From an uncultured Gemmatimonadota bacterium (GTDB lineage: Bacteria; Gemmatimonadota; Gemmatimonadetes; Gemmatimonadales; Gemmatimonadaceae), in NCBI GenBank assembly GCA_946887155.1, contig CAMPKM010000054.1, positions 1 through 11,737 on the forward strand: a stretch of DNA of 11,737 nucleotides, given 5' to 3'. A program made the position numbers and the translations under genes. Below, one piece after another: positions 1-6,192 of the stretch; within the stretch, counting starts at the first letter, position 1; each line of letters begins with the position of its first letter. Below the pieces are notes generated by a model. It was not told the DNA's origin, did no database searches, and saw only the letters and a list, made by a program, of their open reading frames with translations.

Positions 1-368
1 CGCATCAGCAGCGCCAGCCGGTCACGTTCGGCGATGCTTTCCAGTGCCTGACGAGCCAGCGCCGCTTCGTGGGCCCGCTCCGCGGAGGTGACGGGCGGTT
101 CGAATACCGTGTCCCGTTCCTGCTCCGCCAGCACCTGCAGGTGCTTTCGCTGGCGCGCCGTCCGGCGTGCCTCGTCCCGCACGAGGTTCGTCGCCACCGC
201 GAACAGCCAGGAGCGTTCATTGGTCAACGAGTCCTGGCGGAGGGCGCGCAGGAACACTTCCTGCGCGACCTCCTCGGCCCAGTCGCGATCACCCAGCCGC
301 CGCGTCAGGTATCGCACGAGCGGAGCGTGATACAACCGGAAGAGCCGTTCCAGTTCGTCGTCCTTCAT
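1..368 (-). CDS. ECF-type RNA polymerase sigma-70 factor (partial, C-terminus off the left edge)
   Basis: The first 122 residues of an extracytoplasmic-function sigma factor, which would direct RNA polymerase to a stress or envelope regulon. Region 2 is clear: LFRLYHAPLVRYLTRRLGD, then WAEEVAQEVFLRAL (the usual D.AEDLVQEVFLRA block for core binding), then SWLFAVATNLVRDEARR (the -10 recognition helix). The linker is followed by LARQALESIAERDRLALL, the start of region 4; its DNA-binding helices lie outside the window. The ATG at 366-368 gives the normal ECF N-terminus. The gene starts 4 bp after the stop of the VIT/VWA gene on the same strand, so the two are very probably co-transcribed and perhaps translationally coupled. 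An AAAGGA sequence lies about 14 nt upstream, rather far for a ribosome site. No anti-sigma factor is visible, although one could lie further left. The family is sure; the regulon is unknown. Confidence 0.92.
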   Translation of the reverse strand, partial: MKDDELERLFRLYHAPLVRYLTRRLGDRDWAEEVAQEVFLRALRQDSLTNERSWLFAVATNLVRDEARRTARQRKHLQVLAEQERDTVFEPPVTSAERAHEAALARQALESIAERDRLALLM

Positions 369-372
369 CTGG

Positions 373-2226
373 TTATTGCCAGTCCTTTACGATCTGCTGC
401 ACCTGCGCGGGCGTCATTTTGTCCAGTCCGGACACACCCACCTGGATCGCAACAGCCTTTCCCGCGACGAGTACCTCGCCGCCCAGCGACATCGCTTCCT
501 TGAATCCGTTGAGCTGGCTCACGAGCTCGAAGTAGAGAGGCGAGAATGCCTTCACCTGGACCATCCGTTGCGACTGAACATAGCGCTGGTCGGTCCAGAC
601 ATTCCCCTGCTGCACGAACTGACGCGTTCCGACCTGACGCATTTGTACACCGGCCGCGTCGGCCATGGCGTCTACCGCCGCCAGTGTTTTTGCCTCGCGC
701 TGCGCCGCTGCCTGACGGCCCAGCTCGAATCGGGCTTCATTGGATGCGATTGGCGCCGGAGTTGCTGCGGGTGGCGCGGTGTTGCCGGCCGCGGCACCCA
801 CCATCTGCCTGACGACTCCACCGACGTCCGCGCGACGTGAACGCTGCGCGATGTTCATGCCTGGCTCCACGACCAGATAGCTCGAAAACTCGGTCGGAAT
901 GCCGTACCGCTCACCTAACGACTTGATCTCGGTATCCATCTCGTGGCTGCCGGTGCGCCGCTTTTCGGCCGCCAGCCAGCCGATGCGCTGTGCCGCCCAC
1001 AGGCGCGGCACGAATCCGTTGTTCGTGGACCGGCGCTGGAACGTTGCGCGGCTGCTCCACGACTTCCGACCGGTTGCCGTCTGACCTTCGATGTTGATGT
1101 TCGCCGTGCCTTCGCCATCATACCGTGCGAGCAGCACGAGGTCCTGGCCGGCGAAGATGTCGACCGTGCCCGAAGGCAGGACACGCGAGAGCCGAACGCC
1201 GTCGACCGTCACCCGCACGTTGGTCAGCACGGGATTCGTCAGGCGCGAGGCGAGCAGCGACACCGATCGTTCGACGCTTTCACCTGCGCGAACGAAATGC
1301 GCCGTGCCGCGACCTTCGACCGCCAGGCGCTCGATGAGCGCGGAATTCACGTCGGCGCTCACGCCAACCGTGAAGACGCGCGCGTCGCCCCGTTCGCGCG
1401 CCGCAATCGCTGCAATCGCGTCCGGGTTGCGTTCGCCGACCGTCGGCTCACCGTCGGTGAGGAACACCACCAGGGGCAGGCGTTCACCATCGGTCCGCAT
1501 CGCCAGCGCTTCTTCCAGTGCACCCGAGATGTTCGTCGAGCCCTCGGCGCGAAGGCCATCGAGGAACCGGCGCGCATTGCGGATATTCTGGGGCGTCGCG
1601 TCCAGCCAGCCGTCGACCTGCGGGTTCACGTCGGTCGAGAAGGCGATCACACGGAACCGATCGGCTCGTGACAGCGACGACAGAAGCGCATGACCGGCGG
1701 CTTTTGCCTGCTCCAGCTTCTCGCCCCGCATCGAGCCGGATACGTCGATGACGAACGTGACATCACGCGGCGTCGTGCGGCCGGTGGACGCCGGCGGCGT
1801 GATGGTGATCAGCGCAAAGCCCGGATCGGAATCGGTGCGGTGTGTCAGCACGGAAACCGCGGCTTCGGAGGCGCGACGGAGCGGCAGCAGGATCGTCACT
1901 TCGCGACCGTCGCCTGACGCCCGAACGACCTGGCGCCCGTTGCGTTCGCGCATGAAGAGGCGGTGCGTCGGCGAATACGCCGTGCCGTAATCGCGCGAGT
2001 TGTCGTAGGTCAGGCTGAACGTGTTCGCTGTTTCGAAATCCTCGTCGCCATCCTGCACCGGGCGAATCGGGACCGGCTGGTTCTGCGCGGGCTCGGTGCC
2101 GCGGACGTAATCGATGCGCAACGCGTCGCCCTCACGCTGGGCAATGCTCTGGAACCTGACGACGACGCGCTTCTCCTCGCCCGGGTTGATCGGGAAGATG
2201 CGCGCGCGAAGCAGGCCGGCGCCCAT
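373..2226 (-). CDS. C-terminal remainder of the VIT/VWA protein (VWA domain with intact MIDAS)
   Basis: 617 residues from the first ATG after the internal stop; this ATG is simply an internal Met of the full gene (VEWMGAGLLRARIFPINPGE is a VIT motif). Residue numbers are for this fragment. The VWA domain starts at TPRDVTFVIDVSGSM (about 152-166). The metal-ion site is complete: DxSxS at 161-165, Thr in STNISGAL near 231, and TDGEP at 257-261. The YGIPTEFSSYLVVEPG segment is typical of bacterial VIT/VWA proteins. The last 100 residues (VWTDQRY, VKAFSPLYFELVSQL, VLVAGKAVAIQVG) look like the C-terminal domain that many of these proteins carry. No signal peptide is present in this fragment, so product restarted at 2226 would stay in the cytoplasm. 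The ECF sigma gene begins 4 bp downstream. Confidence 0.7.
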   Translation of the reverse strand: MGAGLLRARIFPINPGEEKRVVVRFQSIAQREGDALRIDYVRGTEPAQNQPVPIRPVQDGDEDFETANTFSLTYDNSRDYGTAYSPTHRLFMRERNGRQVVRASGDGREVTILLPLRRASEAAVSVLTHRTDSDPGFALITITPPASTGRTTPRDVTFVIDVSGSMRGEKLEQAKAAGHALLSSLSRADRFRVIAFSTDVNPQVDGWLDATPQNIRNARRFLDGLRAEGSTNISGALEEALAMRTDGERLPLVVFLTDGEPTVGERNPDAIAAIAARERGDARVFTVGVSADVNSALIERLAVEGRGTAHFVRAGESVERSVSLLASRLTNPVLTNVRVTVDGVRLSRVLPSGTVDIFAGQDLVLLARYDGEGTANINIEGQTATGRKSWSSRATFQRRSTNNGFVPRLWAAQRIGWLAAEKRRTGSHEMDTEIKSLGERYGIPTEFSSYLVVEPGMNIAQRSRRADVGGVVRQMVGAAAGNTAPPAATPAPIASNEARFELGRQAAAQREAKTLAAVDAMADAAGVQMRQVGTRQFVQQGNVWTDQRYVQSQRMVQVKAFSPLYFELVSQLNGFKEAMSLGGEVLVAGKAVAIQVGVSGLDKMTPAQVQQIVKDWQ

Positions 2227-2271
2227 CCATTCAACCAGCGCCGGATCGCGCTGGCGCCTGACGATGTCTTC

Positions 2272-2616
2272 TTAGATACGACGGGCATCGGTCGCGTTCA
2301 TCGTTTCGCCCGATACCAGTTCGCCGTTGATCGACAGCTTGAGATCCTCGAACGCCGAACCCGCGGGGAGCGGGAAGATGTAATCCGCCTCGCCGAGGCC
2401 ACCGCCGTTGTTCACGAACGTCTCGTCGACTTCGTATCGCAAGACGCGATTGACCATCTCGACGCGAACCTGGCTCGACGTGCGCACGATCGCGTTGTTC
2501 GCGATGCACGCGCGATTCGGATTGGGCAGGGTGCAGGGTCTGGGGATGAGTCGACCCTGTGCCCCAGCGGTTGCTGAGACGGCGACAGTAAGCAGCGCGG
2601 CAAGTAGGGATCGCAT
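2272..2616 (-). CDS. N-terminal fragment of the split VIT/VWA gene: signal peptide plus half a VIT domain
   Basis: This 114-residue open frame starts with MRSLLAALLTVAVSATAGAQ, a Sec signal peptide cleavable after AGA or AQG. The first half of a VIT domain follows: VEMVNRVLRYEVDETFVNNG, then EADYIFPLPAGSAFEDLKL, then GELVSGETMNATDARRI. The conserved VIT pattern (V.Q.F.N......A.Y.FPLP..AAV..F.....G) is easily followed. The frame stops exactly where the family continues with YE-x-I. Alone it would be an exported half-domain and probably unstable. An AGGA 7 nt upstream supports the ATG at 2616. If the stop is real, this is the only part that would be made with a signal peptide. Confidence 0.7.
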   Translation of the reverse strand: MRSLLAALLTVAVSATAGAQGRLIPRPCTLPNPNRACIANNAIVRTSSQVRVEMVNRVLRYEVDETFVNNGGGLGEADYIFPLPAGSAFEDLKLSINGELVSGETMNATDARRI

Positions 2617-2623
2617 ACGGACG

Positions 2624-2627
2624 TCCT
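2624..2627 (-). promoter_or_regulatory. Ribosome binding site of the VIT/VWA gene
   Basis: The coding strand reads AGGA followed by 7 nt and the ATG at 2614-2616. This fits the start that gives the signal peptide. No convincing -35/-10 pair was seen in the 100 bp upstream of it. Confidence 0.5.
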
Positions 2628-2717
2628 GAAGTGGGTACGATCTGGAGACGTCGCGCCGGCTGAACCTTGCACACCGCTGTGCTGCTCTCGCCTAAGTGAT
2701 TGGTATTGCCCGCCTTA

Positions 2718-2772
2718 CGAAAACGGGGTCAGACGCCATTTCTACCGGAAACGGCGTCTGACCCCGTTTTCG
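2718..2772. repeat. REP-like palindrome A (GGGGTCAGACGCC family), probable bidirectional terminator
   Basis: Two inverted arms of 25 nt, at 2718-2742 and 2748-2772, pair with one mismatch (A2738 against C2752) around a 5-nt loop. Each arm contains AAAACGGGGTCAGACGCC in opposite orientation. The GC-rich stem is bordered by an A tract on the left and CCCCGTTTT on the right, so either strand would give a stem followed by Us, as in an intrinsic terminator. The element covers the 3' end of the lipoprotein gene, whose last nine codons and TAG stop (2742-2744) lie inside it. It sits upstream of the VIT/VWA gene and would separate the two transcription units. Arms, loop and position are seen directly. 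REP identity rests on similarity to the REP elements mobilised by RAYT (IS200-like Y1) transposases; no such transposase is in the window. Confidence 0.88.
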
Positions 2773-3653
2773 GGGGAGCCGCGCAGGGCACAGAAACCTG
2801 AGTCGTGGTCGTCCACGCCGGAGGGACAATCCCACCACGTGTAGTGCACGTACACGCGAATCGGCGCGCCCGAGGTGTCCGGCGAAATCAGCGAACAGAC
2901 GCCCGGACCGTAGAGCGAACTCGCTATGCAGGGACCGTCCCATCCGACGATCTCCGTCGCGGCTCCGGGCTCGGAATACATCGCGACGATCGTCTGCCTC
3001 GAGACGAATGCGGTAAAGCGATGCTGCGGCGAGCCGCCGATGCGGCGTACGGGATCGCATCCGTCATTCGGGAAACTTTTGCACCCGACCAGGTCGAGGA
3101 TGTTGTCGTTCTGCGCCGGCACCTTGAGCGTTGGGCCGGCCGAAAACATCCGGTAGTCCATCGACGCCACGCCGGTCTGGTAGAACGTGACTTGTTGCAG
3201 CAACTGGAATGATGCCGTGACCGTGAGGTCGTTCGTGGGGCGAAGGACGCACACACCGCGTTCCAGGGGATCCGGGCACTCCGACCAGCCAGTGAACTCC
3301 ACATAACGACCGTCGCGAACCGTGTCCTGCTCCGACTCGGGCGCCAACTTCACGAACACCGCCGGATCCGGCTCGTGTGCGATGAGCGTCACCGGGGCCC
3401 CTCGCGGCACGGTCATCGTGCAGGTCGTGACCGGCGTCGTCGCCAGCACACAGGGCTGACCCATGTCAGGGAACGCGAACGCTCGATTCACCGGCGCCGA
3501 ATCCGTGAAGACGTACACACGGCCGGGGGTTGCCCCCATATCGCGCCCGCCCATGAGCTCAACACGCAGCGTGAGCTCGACGGGTTCCCCGACGGGCTCG
3601 AGCGGATCACAGGACGCGAGAAACAGCGCAACCAGCGGCGCGAAGCGCTTCAT
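2742..3653 (-). CDS. Lipoprotein with InlB/bacterial-repeat-like modules
   Basis: 303 residues. The start MKRFAPLVALFLASC gives a short, clean lipoprotein signal with lipobox L-A-S-C (Cys15), so the product is probably anchored in a membrane. An open frame extends far upstream of this ATG, but that part is the shadow of the GGDEF gene. The body is beta-rich with Cys pairs. Two segments resemble divergent InlB B-repeats (V-x-L-x-A...F-x-GW...C...C-x-L): one around APVTLIAHEPDPAVFVK to FTGWSECPDPLERGVCVLRP, the other around FTAFVSRQTIVAMYSEP to IVGWDGPCIASS and GPGVCSL. Such modules are found in surface and secreted proteins; the ligand is unknown. The C-terminus ENGVRRRFR and the stop are encoded by REP element A and look grafted on. 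The gene starts 37 bp after REP element B, so it probably has its own promoter; none was recognised. Confidence 0.78.
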   Translation of the reverse strand: MKRFAPLVALFLASCDPLEPVGEPVELTLRVELMGGRDMGATPGRVYVFTDSAPVNRAFAFPDMGQPCVLATTPVTTCTMTVPRGAPVTLIAHEPDPAVFVKLAPESEQDTVRDGRYVEFTGWSECPDPLERGVCVLRPTNDLTVTASFQLLQQVTFYQTGVASMDYRMFSAGPTLKVPAQNDNILDLVGCKSFPNDGCDPVRRIGGSPQHRFTAFVSRQTIVAMYSEPGAATEIVGWDGPCIASSLYGPGVCSLISPDTSGAPIRVYVHYTWWDCPSGVDDHDSGFCALRGSPENGVRRRFR

Positions 3654-3690
3654 GGTTGCGACGCGTACCACCTGCGAACCCGGCTGTTCC

Positions 3691-3739
3691 AAAACGGCGT
3701 CTGACCCCGTTTTTTCGAAACGGCGTCTGACCCCGTTTA
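3691..3739. repeat. REP-like element B: two tandem direct copies, period 26
   Basis: Two head-to-tail copies of AACGGCGTCTGACCCCGTTT occupy 3691-3714 and 3717-3739, with cores exactly 26 bp apart. Unlike A and C, both copies have the same orientation, so they do not form the long stem. On the minus strand the last copy begins TAAACGGGGTCAG, and its first three bases are the TAA stop of the GGDEF gene (3737-3739). The element lies between the GGDEF stop and the lipoprotein start. The sequence match to A and C is exact over the core; function here as a terminator is less likely than for A and C. Confidence 0.85.
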
Positions 3740-4657
3740 TCGCTTGCGGCGTTCCAGGTCGTTGGGCAGTGTGGCGTAATCGCCCGAACGGGAAAGCACG
3801 CGGACGTTGATCAACACATGATCGGCCCGGGCGATTGTTTCCTCGAACGACTCGTTCCCCTCGCGCTTCGCCCAGCCCAGCGAAAAAGCCACTGGCGCCG
3901 AACGAGCCGCGGCCTGGCGAAGCCTTTCTGCCACGATCGAGGTGCGACCTGAATTCTCCCCGGTCAGCACGATCAGGAACTCGTCGCCGCCCAAGCGGAT
4001 AACCGGTTCGTCTGATCGGACCTCGCGCATGAGGAACCGGGCCATCTTCTGCAGCACCTGGTCCCCGCTCGCGTGCCCGTGCCGGTCGTTGTAGCTCTTG
4101 AAATGGTCGATGTCGATGAAGATGCAGCCCCATCGGTTCTCGCCGCCGAGCCGGCACTCCGCCTCGAGGTCGAAGAGGAAGCGGCGGTTGTAGCACCCGG
4201 TGAGCGCATCGCGCGTAAGCTGTTCACGGAGCGCCGACTCCAGCTCTTTCCGCCGAGTGATGTCGATCAGGACCCCGTGATAGTGCACCTCGCCGCTGAC
4301 CGGATCGCGCACGAGATAGGTGGTGTCGAGAACCGTGCGATGCTGCCCATCCGGCCGTACGATCTGCAGTTCGAACTCGCGGACGCTGCCGTCATGCTCG
4401 AGGATGACCAGCTCGGCCTTCCGTTGCGTCGGATCGGCGAGGAGTTGCGGGACCGTATACTGTTGCAGCTCGGAGAGCGAAGATACTCCGAAGATGTCGA
4501 GGAGCGCCGGGTTGGCGTCGAGGAAACGCCCCGCGATGTCCGTGATATAGATGCCCTCGCCAATGCGCCGGATAAGCAACCGTAACGTTTCCGGGTCATC
4601 CAGCGACCGGACGCTGCGGCGTTCTGGGTTCTCCCGGCTGTGGTCGGCTGCGGACAT
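3737..4657 (-). CDS. PAS-GGDEF diguanylate cyclase
   Basis: 306 residues from the ATG at 4657. The open frame continues to a TTG at 4696, but that adds only 13 poor residues; ATG is preferred, with GGGAG about 13 nt upstream, so the start is not certain. Residues about 25-135 form a PAS domain (LRLLIRRIGEGIYITDIAG, FLDANPALLDIFG, then a PAC-like tail ending GVLIDITRRKELE). A short linker leads to the GGDEF domain: RDALTGCYNRRFL, FIDIDHFKSYNDRHGH, then RLGGDEFLIVL with GGDEF at about 223-227. All catalytic and metal-binding motifs are intact, so it should make cyclic di-GMP. The inhibitory I-site is altered: RSDE where RxxD is expected. There is no membrane segment or signal peptide, so it is cytoplasmic and senses through PAS. 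It ends on REP element B and is divergent from the aminotransferase. Confidence 0.9.
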   Translation of the reverse strand: MSAADHSRENPERRSVRSLDDPETLRLLIRRIGEGIYITDIAGRFLDANPALLDIFGVSSLSELQQYTVPQLLADPTQRKAELVILEHDGSVREFELQIVRPDGQHRTVLDTTYLVRDPVSGEVHYHGVLIDITRRKELESALREQLTRDALTGCYNRRFLFDLEAECRLGGENRWGCIFIDIDHFKSYNDRHGHASGDQVLQKMARFLMREVRSDEPVIRLGGDEFLIVLTGENSGRTSIVAERLRQAAARSAPVAFSLGWAKREGNESFEETIARADHVLINVRVLSRSGDYATLPNDLERRKR

Positions 4658-4852
4658 TGACGTTGTCACGCTCCCACTAAAATGCTCCGCGGTCAAGGCT
4701 TTACCTCGGCGACTCGCACTGCAACTTCTCCTTGCGGTTCGGGGAGAGATTATCTACAGACAGGCTCTTTCCCTGAAAACGAGCGGGCGTTCCATTCCTG
4801 ACGTGCAGGTGTTTTTCGGTTTCAGCAGCCTGGACCAACAGCCCACACCAAA

Positions 4853-6139
4853 ATGCTCAGTCGTCGCGACTTCACGAGAGTCTTTGCGCTCTCCGGCAGC
4901 GCCGCGCTGCTTCCTTCCCGCGCCTGGGCCCTGGACGACTTCGACGTCACGGCCGAGCCGTTGCCGCCGCGGCCGCTCGCGCCTGACGAGAAGTACTGGC
5001 AGGAGGTTCGCTCCCGTTATCTCCTGCCGCGAGACGTCATTTTCCTCAACGCGGCGAACCTCTGCCCTTCACCGCTCCCCGTCGTCGAGTCGCTGTACAC
5101 GACGACAAAGGGATACGAGGCAAGCCCGAATCCGTCAGCGCGGTCGGGACTGATGCGTGATGGGCGCGAAGCCTCGCGCGAACTGCTCGCGACGATGCTC
5201 GGCGTCACGAAGGAAGAAATCGTCATCACGCGCAACACCAGCGAGTCGAACAACTGGGTTTCGAACGGGCTGCAACTCGGTCCGGACGACGAAGTCATCG
5301 TCTTCTCCGACAACCACCCGACGAACCTCAATGCCTGGCGTGAAAAGGCGAAACGCTTCGGCTACACCGTGACGGTGCTGCAGCATGTGGTTCCCCACCC
5401 GGGCGCGCAGTACTACGTCGACCTGTTTTCGAAAGCGATCACGCCGAAGACCAGGCTCATCGGCTTTACCCACCTGACGAGTAACTCGGGCGATCTCTTT
5501 CCCGCGAAAGAGATCTGCGCGATGGCGCGTTCGCGCGGCGTGCTCACGCTCCTCGACGGTGCGCAGACGTTCGGAGCACTCGACGTGAATCTGGGTGACA
5601 TCAAGCCGGACTTCTATTCGGGGTCTGCCCACAAGTGGCCGTGCGGACCGAAGGAGTGCGGCGTCCTGTTCGTGAACAAGGACGTGCACGACCGCATCTG
5701 GCCGAGTGTGATCGGCGTCTACCCAGGTGCCGTGGGCATCTCGCGGAAGATGGAAGGCATGGGACAGCGTGATGATGCCCGCCTGGTGGCGCTGGCCGAG
5801 GCGTTGAGGTTCCGCGAAGCGATCGGCCGCAAGACGATCGACGACCGCGTCCGGCAGCTCTCGCAGTTCCTGATCGCGGAATTGAAGAAGATGGACGGCG
5901 TGCAGGTCTACACCGACCCGGCTCCTGATCGCTCGGCGAACCTCGTGGTCTTCAAGCCTGGCGCGCTCGACCCGCGCCGGTTTGCCGCCGCGTTAGGCGA
6001 GAAGGACGGCGTCGTGGCGACGGTGCGGGGAGGCCAGGATCGGCCGGGGCTGCGCGTATCGCCTCACGTGTACAACACGATGGCCGAAATGGAGCAGCTC
6101 GTCGCCGCCACCAAGCGCCTGCTGGCCAGCGGCGTGTAG
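4853..6139 (+). CDS. Tat-exported class V aminotransferase-like PLP enzyme
   Basis: 428 residues. The N-terminus SRRDFTRVFALSGSAALL is a twin-arginine signal (S-R-R-x-F), so the folded, cofactor-loaded protein is probably exported through Tat; cleavage is likely near residue 27. The rest is a complete fold-type I PLP enzyme of the class V / isopenicillin N epimerase-like group. It has Asp235 in LLDGAQTFG for the pyridine nitrogen, Lys261 in SGSAHKWPCGPKECG as Schiff-base lysine, and Arg401 in LRVSPHVYNT for the substrate carboxylate. Relatives are cysteine desulfurases, epimerases and aminotransferases; the substrate cannot be told from sequence. No strong ribosome site precedes the ATG, but that start alone gives the full Tat motif. 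It is followed after 53 bp on the same strand by the amidohydrolase, suggesting one transcript. Confidence 0.9.
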   Translation: MLSRRDFTRVFALSGSAALLPSRAWALDDFDVTAEPLPPRPLAPDEKYWQEVRSRYLLPRDVIFLNAANLCPSPLPVVESLYTTTKGYEASPNPSARSGLMRDGREASRELLATMLGVTKEEIVITRNTSESNNWVSNGLQLGPDDEVIVFSDNHPTNLNAWREKAKRFGYTVTVLQHVVPHPGAQYYVDLFSKAITPKTRLIGFTHLTSNSGDLFPAKEICAMARSRGVLTLLDGAQTFGALDVNLGDIKPDFYSGSAHKWPCGPKECGVLFVNKDVHDRIWPSVIGVYPGAVGISRKMEGMGQRDDARLVALAEALRFREAIGRKTIDDRVRQLSQFLIAELKKMDGVQVYTDPAPDRSANLVVFKPGALDPRRFAAALGEKDGVVATVRGGQDRPGLRVSPHVYNTMAEMEQLVAATKRLLASGV

Positions 6140-6192
6140 CCGGCTTCGAGTCACAGACAGGTTCGCAGAACACGAGAAGCCGTCCACACAGC

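Larger units (their letters stand above)
373..2616 (-). pseudogene. Secreted VIT/VWA-domain protein interrupted by one in-frame stop
   Basis: Read as one frame from the ATG at 2616 to the TAA at 373, this is a 747-codon gene with a single internal stop at 2272-2274. It has a signal peptide (residues 1-20), a VIT domain (about 25-155), a VWA domain (about 285-460) and a C-terminal region. The frame is unbroken on both sides of the stop. The text reads ATDARRI, stop, EDIVRRQRDPALVEW, and VIT domains normally have Tyr at that place (R-x-IYE-x-I), so one base change from TAT or TAC to TAA explains it. VIT/VWA proteins are relatives of inter-alpha-trypsin inhibitor heavy chains; in bacteria they are exported and presumed to bind proteins through a metal site. 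The start has AGGA at 2624-2627, 7 nt upstream. I call it a pseudogene with reservation: a sequencing error would restore a normal gene. The two open fragments are listed separately. Confidence 0.8.

Noticed and set aside
943..1671. 242-codon plus-strand open frame opposite the VWA domain
   Set aside because: It is antisense to a recognised domain, with Arg/Ala-rich shadow composition and no ribosome site.
2272..2274. Stop-codon reassignment (TAA read as Tyr)
   Set aside because: TAA also serves as the terminal stop of this same gene (373-375) and of the GGDEF gene, so a changed code is not credible.
3691..3739. CRISPR-like direct repeats
   Set aside because: There are only two copies, with almost no spacer between them, and the unit is the same palindromic REP arm seen elsewhere; no cas genes are present.
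3654..4196. Long minus-strand open frame upstream of and in frame with the lipoprotein
   Set aside because: It overlaps the conserved GGDEF domain in another frame and has low-complexity, Arg/Pro-rich content; the lipoprotein signal peptide starts cleanly at 3653.
4657..4683. TTGACG ... TAAAAT as a sigma-70 promoter for the aminotransferase
   Set aside because: The spacing is 15 bp, and the site overlaps the start of the divergent gene about 170 bp from the ATG; too weak, and promoter consensus in this phylum is uncertain.
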